From the NCBI GenBank assembly GCA_002899795.1, contig PPDG01000469.1, forward strand, positions 1 through 10,732: DNA of 10,732 nt. The letters run 5' to 3'. Shown in pieces: positions 1 through 5,958 of the stretch. This stretch comes from Desulfobacteraceae bacterium (GTDB taxonomy: Bacteria; Desulfobacterota; Syntrophobacteria; BM002). Numbering within the stretch: the stretch's first letter is position 1; every line of letters starts with the position of its first letter. The notes under the pieces were generated by a model that saw only the letters and a list, made by a program, of their open reading frames with translations, searched no databases and was not told where the DNA came from. The translations under genes were made by a program, and so were the position numbers.

Positions 1-87
1 AGGATGCATGAATTTGGTTTTAGTACTCCTATAATAGCAGGGAGAAAGTGAGGTGAGCAGCATGGAGGGGTGGGAGCAGACTGTGTA

Positions 88-150
88 TTACATCCCTTAA
101 TTCACACTTTGCTGGAATTTAATCTGGCACAAGATATGGTTTCTTGTCAA
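88..150 (+). repeat. 63-bp dispersed repeat, copy A, with sigma-54-like core
   Basis: This segment matches 7723-7785 in the same orientation without gaps at 52 of 63 positions. The first 22 bases (88-109) are identical. Divergence is concentrated in 110-122, and conservation returns over a core reading TGGCACAAGATATGGT (125-140). That core has the -24 GG, ten bases, then GG where sigma-54 promoters have GC, so the -12 element is one base off consensus. If it is a promoter, transcription would start near 150 and run into the hairpin array antisense to its terminators, with no plus-strand gene until 1840. It could instead be the end of a mobile or repetitive element. The repeat itself is certain; its role is not. 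Confidence 0.7.
125..140 (+). promoter_or_regulatory. Sigma-54-like -24/-12 element (copy A)
   Basis: The sequence is TGGCAC, then AAGATA, then TGGT, giving GG-N10-GG against the GG-N10-GC sigma-54 rule. The TGGCAC half is perfect; the -12 half has G for the normally invariant C. The same pattern occurs in the second copy at 7760-7775, which supports selection on it, but no obvious plus-strand gene follows here. Confidence 0.3.
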
Positions 151-157
151 TGTGGAG

Positions 158-204
158 AAAAAGAAAACCCCCATCGACCAATCGTTGACAAAAGCCGATG
201 GGGG
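158..204 (-). terminator. Rho-independent terminator T1, minus strand
   Basis: Read on the minus strand, a 12-bp stem (arms 193-204 and 168-179) with a 13-nt loop is followed by UUUUCUUUUU. The stem includes two wobble pairs that form only in the minus-strand RNA. This is the most distal of three similar terminators reading away from the 468-1256 gene. Confidence 0.8.
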
Positions 205-205
205 G

Positions 206-224
206 TACCATTGGGAGAATGGTA
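206..224. other. Perfect 7-bp hairpin between terminators T1 and T2
   Basis: TACCATT (206-212) and AATGGTA (218-224) are exact inverted repeats around GGGAG. The hairpin directly abuts the stem of terminator T1 and can form in either strand's transcript. Confidence 0.6.
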
Positions 225-227
225 TTA

Positions 228-246
228 GGTGAGCAACATGCTCACC
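228..246. other. Perfect 8-bp hairpin with 3-nt loop
   Basis: GGTGAGCA (228-235) and TGCTCACC (239-246) pair perfectly around ACA. Together with the 206-224 hairpin it fills the linker between terminators T2 and T1. This could be RNA structure in a small transcript or a dyad protein-binding site; the sequence does not decide. Confidence 0.6.
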
Positions 247-278
247 GCACTGATTCAATAGTGAAAACTCGATACCAA

Positions 279-327
279 GAAAAAAAAGCCCCCACTGACC
301 AGTCCAGCTCCCAAGGCCAGTGAGGGC
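279..327 (-). terminator. Rho-independent terminator T2, minus strand
   Basis: On the minus strand, arms 315-327 and 288-300 form a 13-bp GC-rich stem with two wobble pairs (U-G and G-U) and a 14-nt loop, followed by eight U. The wobbles would be A-C mismatches on the other strand, so the structure is built for minus-strand RNA. Confidence 0.85.
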
Positions 328-340
328 AAAAAGATGGGTC

Positions 341-377
341 TGGGTAGGGTATATCCTCCCACGGCACGCCCTACCCA
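341..377. other. 9-bp hairpin between terminators T2 and T3
   Basis: TGGGTAGGG (341-349) and CCCTACCCA (369-377) are exact inverted repeats separated by 19 bases. The hairpin lies upstream of T2 on the minus strand, so a minus-strand RNA covering this linker would have one stem-loop followed by a terminator. That is a typical small-RNA shape, but no clear promoter was found in the linker. Confidence 0.55.
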
Positions 378-413
378 CTAAACACCTTAGCATAGAGTGC
401 AGGATGGTTGAAC

Positions 414-457
414 AGAAAAAAGCCCCCAACAACTGGCGGACTTTAGCTGCTGGGGGC
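414..457 (-). terminator. Rho-independent terminator T3, just after the HTH gene
   Basis: On the minus strand, arms 445-457 and 422-434 pair over 13 bp (two G-U wobbles) around a 10-nt loop, and six U follow. It starts about 10 bases after the stop codon of the 468-1256 gene and is its obvious terminator. T2 and T1 follow at 134- and 120-bp intervals. Confidence 0.9.
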
Positions 458-467
458 AATTGGAAAA

Positions 468-1256
468 TCAACCTATTAGCTTTATGTACTTATCCCACTT
501 CTCCAGAAATTCCTGCTCTTTCGACCTGTCCTTGCTAAAAAGGAACTCACATAAACCTTTTGCAAAATTTAAACGGATGGTAGGGTAAGCAGTGGTTTCT
601 GCCCCTCTGTTAAAGTGTGATTCAGCAGGTACTTCTCCACTTGATCTTAGCTTCATATAATACCAGAGTAGAAAGAGGGCATGTCTTTCTTCTGGAATCT
701 CTTCCAGACCATTCCCAATGATATTCAAGATACTCTCCAGAATAATCCTTTTCATGCTTCCCAAATCGTATTCAACGGAGATACGTCCTGCAAATTCCGT
801 TGGATAGTATAGTACAATTCTCCCTTCTCTTTCCTTCTTTATCAAGCCGAGCCAAAAACACAGTCTGGTGTAGTCTAGAGAATGCTTTATGAAAGGTTCA
901 AACTCTTGTCTTCGTAGATAAGGTCTGTCCACTTGGTCAACTTTTTCGACTGTTTCTCTTATGAAGCCATGCAGTCTAGTCCAGGGAAGGTGACCACACA
1001 GAACCTTACTTGCAGCAAGTGTGTATTCCTTGATTGGCTTTCCCCTGTACTGAAAAGCTTTTTCCCCATAAGACAATTCCTGGCTCAAGTCCACTGGACT
1101 TTGCATCCATTCGTCAATCTCAGGTTTGAAGAATCTTGGAGACCCTAGTTTATCAGAGAAGGGGATTGCTCCTTGCTTGACAAGATTACGGATTTTGGTT
1201 TCTGGGACTTGAAGATAGTTACCTAAGTCTTCAATCGTAAGCCATACTTTATTCAT
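468..1256 (-). CDS. Excisionase/MerR-superfamily HTH protein, C-terminal region unrecognised
   Basis: This 262-residue soluble protein has an N-terminal winged-helix module of the excisionase (HTH_17) kind. Residues 5-51 show the usual order: WLTIEDLGNYLQVPETKIR as helix-turn-helix, GAIPF as the turn, and SPRFFKPEIDEW as wing plus terminal helix. Stand-alone excisionases are usually under 100 residues, so the remaining 210 or so residues form an extra, mainly helical domain that I do not recognise. It contains an aromatic/Leu segment near 192-203 (FLLWYYMKL). There is no signal peptide. The ATG at 1256 has only a weak AT-rich ribosome site, but a promoter and four phased 11-bp repeats lie directly upstream, suggesting autoregulation. 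A strong terminator follows the stop. Likely a DNA-binding regulator; its targets and any phage or element link are unknown. Confidence 0.85.
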   Translation of the reverse strand: MNKVWLTIEDLGNYLQVPETKIRNLVKQGAIPFSDKLGSPRFFKPEIDEWMQSPVDLSQELSYGEKAFQYRGKPIKEYTLAASKVLCGHLPWTRLHGFIRETVEKVDQVDRPYLRRQEFEPFIKHSLDYTRLCFWLGLIKKEREGRIVLYYPTEFAGRISVEYDLGSMKRIILESILNIIGNGLEEIPEERHALFLLWYYMKLRSSGEVPAESHFNRGAETTAYPTIRLNFAKGLCEFLFSKDRSKEQEFLEKWDKYIKLIG

Positions 1257-1260
1257 AATA

Positions 1261-1304
1261 TTTACTTTATATTTACTTATTATCTACATATACTTTACTT
1301 TATA
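1261..1304. repeat. Four 11-bp direct repeats in helical phase (candidate operator)
   Basis: The 11-bp unit TTTACTTTATA occurs exactly at 1261-1271 and 1294-1304. At 1272-1282 it is TTTACTTATTA, and at 1283-1293 it is a degenerate TCTACATATAC. All four are head to tail with no spacers, so TTTACTT recurs on one DNA face once per helical turn. The block starts 5 bp upstream of the HTH gene and overlaps its -10 element. Xis and BldC-type MerR-like domains are known to bind head-to-tail direct repeats cooperatively, so the HTH protein itself is the natural candidate ligand; that step is inference. Confidence 0.65.
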
Positions 1305-1329
1305 ATACATAACTATCATATTATTTCAA
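1302..1329 (-). promoter_or_regulatory. Sigma-70-type promoter of the HTH gene
   Basis: On the minus strand, TTGAAA (1324-1329) is followed after 16 bp by TATTAT (1302-1307). The -10 lies about 46 bp before the ATG at 1256. The fourth 11-bp repeat overlaps the -10, so a bound protein would block polymerase. Confidence 0.5.
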
Positions 1330-1839
1330 GAAGAATTTTCTTGCCTTTGGGACACCAAGCAGAAAATCGGTTCTTGGTTTCAGTGTGGGGGATGCAATTG
1401 GAAGTGTTTGGACAGAATTTTTCCAGAAATGAATGCTTTCAACCTAACCATAGATGGGGTGGCAGGATCTAAAGAGGGAAAGTTCAGATTAAAGTATGTA
1501 ATGCACAGTCTAGGGGACCAGCCTGGACTTCAGATCATTACGCCTCCGCTAACACTCGGATCATTCAAGTATGGTGAGCATCTGTTAACTATTTGAGACT
1601 AAACGAGATTAAACATTTATAGCACTAATAGCAATTTATTGATCAGTATCGAAAACCAGAGTATCTTGAAAATCACTCAAACTGATAAAGCTCAAGACTG
1701 AATAGACAGTCAGCCCTTTTCAATTATCCACTATCACTCCACCACACTTCCCGGTATGAGCCTTTCTAAAGTCGACTTAGGGCTATACCATTAACATTAT
1801 CTCCTGCTTTGCTGAGGATTCCAAATTAATCATTGGGCG
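1330..1839. other. Intergenic stretch with no supported gene
   Basis: This 510-bp gap separates the divergent HTH and pgpH genes. The only open frame of note (1408-1596) starts with TTG, has no ribosome site and resembles nothing I know. A 10-bp palindrome AAGTCGACTT sits inside CTAAAGTCGACTTAG near 1767-1781. A weak promoter-like pair TTGATC (1639-1644), 17 bp, TATCTT (1662-1667) points toward pgpH, but it lies 170 bp or more upstream and matches consensus at only four bases in each hexamer. I see no riboswitch, tRNA or terminator here. Confidence 0.5.
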
Positions 1840-4116
1840 TTGGAATCTATCGAGTCCACAGAAGGGACTTTTCAAATCAACTTCATTATCTTCCGCAAGT
1901 ATGATAACGTTTTCTCTCCGTCAACAAGATTGGATCTTACCAAGATGAAATTGCTGCTCAATGTCATCCTTGTTCTAGTGACCTTTTTTTCCTGTTATAT
2001 TGAGAATATTTATCTTTCTCTTTTACCGCCTCACCCGGGTGATGTGATTCCCTTCACTATTCGCGCCCAGGGGAATTTTAACTTCGATCAGGAAAAGGCC
2101 CTTGGCGGCAAGCGAAAAATGGCTCTTTCGCAGTATGTTCCCTTGTATACCTATGTTCCAGATAGGAGGGACGAAGCCAACGAGAGAATAAGTTCTTTGA
2201 TCAAGAAAGTATCCTCCCTGCAGCAAAGGAAGTCTAGTGCATGGAAAGAGCTTGCGAGATATCTGCAAGATGAGTTTGGAGTGGAAGTTCACCGCAGAGA
2301 TGCAGTCAAACTTTTACAGTACCGCAAGTTGGAGAGTACATTAGAAGGCATAATGACCGTCGAGGAATCGATTCTGCGCGGCAAAGTTGCAAAAGATTCA
2401 GAACCTTTTCAAGGAAAGAACACTATCGAGGTTTTGTATCCTGAACCCACTGGCATTGTGGTCAATTCCACCAATGAGGTGATTACTCTAGAAACAGCAA
2501 AATTATTGCTGCAGGAGAAGGTCAATCAACTTTTCTGGCAGGTAGACAGTGATGTGTTGAATCTTCTTCTTGAAATATCTCTCACCACTCTTTTACCGAA
2601 TTTGGAGTACGACCATACGGAAAATGACAAAAGAATTGAAAGTATCATTCAGCGATACCCTTTAAAGGTTATTACCTTCGGGCCCGGGGATACATTGGTG
2701 CCTTCACGTAAAATTTTGGTTGAAGAAGATGTTCTTTTGCTCTCTGCCTATCAGGAAGAGGAGAAGACAAACCTTTATGGAGACGTAGCTTGGATACTGA
2801 CCGCTATACTCTTGATTGTGGTATTCTATAATCTCTTACTCTCTAAGATCCTTGGTAGTGTCTGGCAGAAGAAGCCGCCTAACCATTTGCTCCTCGCGTC
2901 ATTGATCATCACTATCTTCATTTTGAAGGCGTGTCTTTTGTTAACCCCTCTTCCGATTGTTGTGGTTCCCTTTGCCTTTCTTCCTTTTCTTCTAATTCTT
3001 TTACAAAACGAGAGGACTTCTGTCGCCTGGACTACAGTGATGGGAGCAATGCTTGTATGTCTATTTGCCGGCCGCACCCTGGAGATCCTGCTCTTCTTCA
3101 TTTTCGGTGGTTTGTCGGCAGTGCTGGTTACGTTCAAATTACGAAAGCGTATCCATATTCTTCTCCCTTCACTGGTTGTAGGGATTATCAATGCAGCAAT
3201 TATCATGGCTTTCACAATGCACTGGGAATCCGTGGTTGGATTTTTGATGGGTTGGCAGAAAGTCGGAGCTGGCTCTCTGGGGGAAGTTCTTAACACTACT
3301 TCACTGACTTGTATGGGATGGGCCTTTATTGGAGGCATAGTAGCGGGCCCCTTTGCCATCCTTGTTTTGCCACTCCTGGAATTGAGTTGGCATACTGCCT
3401 CGACATTTAGGCTTAATAAGTTTGCCGATCTGCAACATCCCTTATTGAGGGATCTTTTGACTAAGGCTCCAGCTACCTATCAACATACTATGACGGTGGC
3501 ATACCTCGCTCAGTCTGTTGGAGAAGCAATCGGGGCAAACACCCTTCTCCTAAGGATAGGAGCTTATTACCACGATATCGGAAAAATGGTAGATCCTAAG
3601 CTTTTTACGGAAAATCAATCCGACGGCGAGAACCCTCATGACGATCTAGGTTGGCAAGAGAGTGCCAACCTTATTATCAATCATGTGAAGTATGGCGAAA
3701 AGCGTGCTCAAGAGTTTGGAGTGCCAGATATTATTGTTGATTTTATTTCGCAGCATCACGGAACTCAGCTCATGGAATATTTCTACAACAAGGCCGTCGA
3801 GAATAGTCAAGGGATAGAGTTTGACGAGGAGGATTTCCGATATCCGGGACCAAAGCCTCAAAGTATTGAAGCGGCAATATTGATGATCGTCGACGCGGTA
3901 GAGGCCGCCTCTAGGTCCATTAAAGAGCCCACACGTGAAAAAATCGATAACATGATCCGTTTGTTAATCGTAAAACGTATTGAGGACGGTCAGTTTGACG
4001 AGTGTCATCTTTCGACTCACTATCTCGGCAAGATTGTCCAGACATTGGTAGATTCTATGGAGGCTGCTCTTCACTCCCGTGTGACATACTCATGGCAAAA
4101 TAAAGAAAAAAAATGA
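1840..4116 (+). CDS. pgpH: 7TMR-HD family cyclic di-AMP phosphodiesterase PgpH
   Basis: This membrane enzyme hydrolyses c-di-AMP to pApA. From this start it has 758 residues: one transmembrane helix at 38-60, a large extracytoplasmic 7TMR-HDED region at about 61-313, a membrane block of several helices at 315-512, and a cytoplasmic HD domain at 520-750. Metal-binding residues are visible in family order: YQH (His549), YYHDIGK (His578-Asp579), NPHD (His600), His615, QHHGT (His639-His640) and VDAVEAASR (Asp685), so it should be active. The reported TTG start gives the longest frame and has no clear ribosome site. ATG 1945 (residue 36), immediately before the first membrane helix, is an equally plausible start giving 723 residues. 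The cyclase gene follows after 91 bp on the same strand with no terminator between, so co-transcription is likely. Confidence 0.93.
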   Translation: MESIESTEGTFQINFIIFRKYDNVFSPSTRLDLTKMKLLLNVILVLVTFFSCYIENIYLSLLPPHPGDVIPFTIRAQGNFNFDQEKALGGKRKMALSQYVPLYTYVPDRRDEANERISSLIKKVSSLQQRKSSAWKELARYLQDEFGVEVHRRDAVKLLQYRKLESTLEGIMTVEESILRGKVAKDSEPFQGKNTIEVLYPEPTGIVVNSTNEVITLETAKLLLQEKVNQLFWQVDSDVLNLLLEISLTTLLPNLEYDHTENDKRIESIIQRYPLKVITFGPGDTLVPSRKILVEEDVLLLSAYQEEEKTNLYGDVAWILTAILLIVVFYNLLLSKILGSVWQKKPPNHLLLASLIITIFILKACLLLTPLPIVVVPFAFLPFLLILLQNERTSVAWTTVMGAMLVCLFAGRTLEILLFFIFGGLSAVLVTFKLRKRIHILLPSLVVGIINAAIIMAFTMHWESVVGFLMGWQKVGAGSLGEVLNTTSLTCMGWAFIGGIVAGPFAILVLPLLELSWHTASTFRLNKFADLQHPLLRDLLTKAPATYQHTMTVAYLAQSVGEAIGANTLLLRIGAYYHDIGKMVDPKLFTENQSDGENPHDDLGWQESANLIINHVKYGEKRAQEFGVPDIIVDFISQHHGTQLMEYFYNKAVENSQGIEFDEEDFRYPGPKPQSIEAAILMIVDAVEAASRSIKEPTREKIDNMIRLLIVKRIEDGQFDECHLSTHYLGKIVQTLVDSMEAALHSRVTYSWQNKEKK

Positions 4117-4195
4117 CTCGAGATGGAGATTCAGTGCAAGACTTCAAAACCAAGAATTATCAATGCTATCAGGTTTGTATTCTCCGGGTTAGTAT

Positions 4196-4199
4196 GGAG
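4196..4199 (+). promoter_or_regulatory. Ribosome binding site fixing the cyclase start
   Basis: GGAG lies 8 bases before ATG 4208, which supports this start for the cyclase gene; no comparable site marks an alternative. Confidence 0.6.
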
Positions 4200-4207
4200 T
4201 ACTTTTT

Positions 4208-5839
4208 ATGTCTTTAGATGTCCTTTTTGCCTTCAAGTGGCATGATTTATTAGACATTCTCGTCATTAGCTTTATCCTCCACAGGCTTTTTCTTCTCTTT
4301 CGGGGTACCATTGCCCTTCAGATAATCTTGGGTCTTCTATTTCTCTGGGTGATCCAGGGCATTGCTAAGGCTGCCGGACTTGTCCTCACCAGCTGGTTTT
4401 TTCAGGGCATTGGAGCGGTTGCTGTACTTGTCATTGTCGTTGTTTTCAGAAATGAAATCCGTGAGGTACTCATTCAAACCAACCCTATCCGGCTTCTATT
4501 TGGTCGTTCTCAAGAAACGCGAAGAATGAGTGTTGAGTTAATAGTCCAGGCCGTCTTTCAGCTCACAAAGACAAAGACGGGGGCGTTAATAGTATTGCAA
4601 AACCGCGATAGTGTAGAGCCCTATTTACGTGAAGGTTTTGCTCTAGACGGAAGACTCAATCCACTGATCATAGAAACTATCTTTGCCAAGCAAAGTCCTG
4701 TCCACGATGGGGCTATAGTTATTCGTAGAAATCGAATCTCGAGAGTTGGAACCTTTCTACCGCTCACGCAAAAGGAGGGTTTGTCACATCATTTTGGCAG
4801 CAGACATCGTGCCGCTATCGGCCTCAGCGAGGTAAGTGATGCAGTTATATTGGTGGTATCGGAAGAACGCGGTGAGGTTTCTTTGGTTTCCCGGGGCAAA
4901 GTAAGGTCTTTGAAGCAACCACAGGAACTGAAAGATGCATTGGGCAGGCTACTTGTGGGAATTTTTCCCAAAAAACAACCAAAGAAGAGCCGACGACGTA
5001 TTTGGCTTGCTCAGGCCGGCGGTCTATTATTGACTTTTTTGATGGTATCATTGGTGTGGGGAATCTATTCAGGAGGACAGTTTTCTCTTATCACTACCAC
5101 TACCCCAATTGATTTTCGTAACATCCCAGATAGTCTGGAACTTATGAAAACATCGGCCGAGAAGGTTGAGGTACAAGTTTCCGGCAAACGTCGATTGGTC
5201 AGTGCCCTTGAGCCCCAGCAGGTTGGAGCTTTTATAGATCTTGAGGGGAAAACTTATGGCTCTCATCAAGTAGTGCTGAATCAAAACAGCATTGAACTGC
5301 CTCTAGGCTTGGAGGTCGTGCGCGTGACACCAGCTACAATCAAAGTGGAGCTTGAGCAGCGCGTCGAGAAGAAACTCGCTGTCAAACCGCAATTTATTGG
5401 CGCTTCACCTGCTGGATATGAGATTAAAAAGGTTAAGGTAAAGCCAAATTCTATGAAGGTGAGTGGAGCGGTATCGGTGCTCCATAAAACGAACAGTCTA
5501 TCTACTGAGCCCATCGACCTTGACCGGGTAGAACCAAAAGACGAAAAACACATATTTGAAGTTCCCTTAGCTCTTCCTTCTAGTTCATTGCGTCTTCTTC
5601 CAGGAGAAAGTAAAAAGGTTCGGGTGAGCTTTGAACTCCAGGCCAGGAGAGGCTTTTGGGATAATATGGAAGGGGGCAAAAAACGGTATTACACGGTGCG
5701 TAGTGGTGAGACACTCTGGGGTATCAGCCGTCGTTATGGATTGACAGTTGAAGAATTGCGTAACTTAAATAACCTTTCGCCTAGCGGAAATATCTACCCG
5801 GATCAGAGACTCTTAGTAGGTGCGGCTAATGGTGAATAA
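4208..5839 (+). CDS. cdaA: Diadenylate cyclase CdaA fused to YbbR-like repeats and a LysM domain
   Basis: This enzyme condenses two ATP into c-di-AMP at the inner membrane. Residues 13-82 contain the membrane helices typical of CdaA. The DisA_N catalytic domain (about 95-250) keeps both signatures: HDGA (166-169) and GSRHRAA (197-203, usual form GTRHRAA), followed by SEE (218-220). After a basic linker, a fourth membrane helix (about 267-287) leads outside to two YbbR-like beta-rich segments (about 295-382 and 387-477). A LysM domain at 493-537 (YTVRSGETLWGISRRYGLT) then ends the 543-residue protein. CdaA proteins are usually near 270 residues, with the YbbR protein CdaR encoded by a separate gene; here both parts and a peptidoglycan-binding module are one chain. 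The frame is open throughout, so this is not an artefact of adjacent genes. It follows pgpH and ends against a bidirectional terminator. Confidence 0.95.
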   Translation: MSLDVLFAFKWHDLLDILVISFILHRLFLLFRGTIALQIILGLLFLWVIQGIAKAAGLVLTSWFFQGIGAVAVLVIVVVFRNEIREVLIQTNPIRLLFGRSQETRRMSVELIVQAVFQLTKTKTGALIVLQNRDSVEPYLREGFALDGRLNPLIIETIFAKQSPVHDGAIVIRRNRISRVGTFLPLTQKEGLSHHFGSRHRAAIGLSEVSDAVILVVSEERGEVSLVSRGKVRSLKQPQELKDALGRLLVGIFPKKQPKKSRRRIWLAQAGGLLLTFLMVSLVWGIYSGGQFSLITTTTPIDFRNIPDSLELMKTSAEKVEVQVSGKRRLVSALEPQQVGAFIDLEGKTYGSHQVVLNQNSIELPLGLEVVRVTPATIKVELEQRVEKKLAVKPQFIGASPAGYEIKKVKVKPNSMKVSGAVSVLHKTNSLSTEPIDLDRVEPKDEKHIFEVPLALPSSSLRLLPGESKKVRVSFELQARRGFWDNMEGGKKRYYTVRSGETLWGISRRYGLTVEELRNLNNLSPSGNIYPDQRLLVGAANGE

Positions 5840-5843
5840 TTAA

Positions 5844-5856
5844 GGAGACGGTCTCC
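5844..5856. other. Short dyad directly after the cyclase stop
   Basis: GGAGAC-G-GTCTCC is a perfect 6-bp inverted repeat centred on one base, starting 4 bp after the stop codon. AT-rich arms (TAATTA before, AATTA after) extend it imperfectly. It is too tight to form a normal RNA hairpin, so a protein site is more likely than a terminator. Confidence 0.35.
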
Positions 5857-5874
5857 AATTAAAGGTCGAAGGAA

Positions 5875-5911
5875 AAAATAAGGCTCTCCTGCGATGGAGA
5901 GCCTTGCTTTT
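5875..5911. terminator. Bidirectional Rho-independent terminator between convergent genes
   Basis: A perfect 10-bp stem (AAGGCTCTCC at 5880-5889, GGAGAGCCTT at 5896-5905) has a 6-nt loop. On the plus strand it is followed by GCTTTT, and on the minus strand by ATTTTTT, the better T run. It can terminate both the pgpH-cdaA unit and the convergent lipoprotein gene. Confidence 0.85.
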
Positions 5912-5925
5912 CTAATCTTGGCGCG

Positions 5926-5948
5926 ACAAGAGTTTCCCCGTCTCTTGT
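5926..5948. other. 7-bp hairpin just past the lipoprotein gene stop
   Basis: ACAAGAG (5926-5932) and CTCTTGT (5942-5948) pair perfectly around 9 bases. There is no T run on either side, so it is not a terminator by itself; it could protect the 3' end of the minus-strand mRNA. Confidence 0.4.
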
Positions 5949-5958
5949 GACAGGGGGA

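Noticed and set aside
88..150. Reading the 63-bp repeat as a minus-strand sigma-70 promoter (TTGACA present in both copies)
   Set aside because: At 16-18 bp from TTGACA there is no good -10 in either copy, while the sigma-54-like core is the better conserved part.
88..150. Reading the 63-bp repeat as a remnant coding segment in frame 1
   Set aside because: Part of the peptide is shared between copies, but copy B has two stops in it and the differences do not favour third codon positions.
158..457. CRISPR array
   Set aside because: The three units share a hairpin shape but not a constant repeat sequence or uniform spacers, and no cas gene is present.
97..471. 124-codon minus-strand open frame after the HTH gene
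   Set aside because: It runs straight through three terminator stems and their T runs, giving odd Phe-rich stretches, and has no ribosome site. It is a by-product of the hairpin array.
320..538. 72-codon plus-strand open frame
   Set aside because: It overlaps the terminator stems and the end of the well-supported HTH gene on the other strand and has no domain signal.
1408..1596. 62-codon plus-strand frame in the 1330-1839 gap
   Set aside because: The start is TTG, or ATG 1429 without a ribosome site, and the product is unlike anything I know. Chance cannot be excluded, so it is not listed as a gene.
1600..1839. Possible c-di-AMP riboswitch (ydaO type) ahead of pgpH
   Set aside because: The long paired helices and pseudo-symmetric core expected of that class are not visible, and the region is AT-rich and unstructured.
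2826..3359. 177-codon minus-strand frame inside pgpH
   Set aside because: It is antisense to the membrane block of a clearly conserved protein; its composition simply mirrors the hydrophobic codons.
4123..4245. 40-codon frame bridging pgpH and cdaA, overlapping the cdaA start
   Set aside because: It has an ATG but no ribosome site, and the cdaA start has a good one. It could serve in translational coupling but nothing supports it directly.
5281..5679. 132-codon minus-strand frame inside the cyclase gene
   Set aside because: It is antisense to the YbbR-like region of a strong gene and has no domain of its own.
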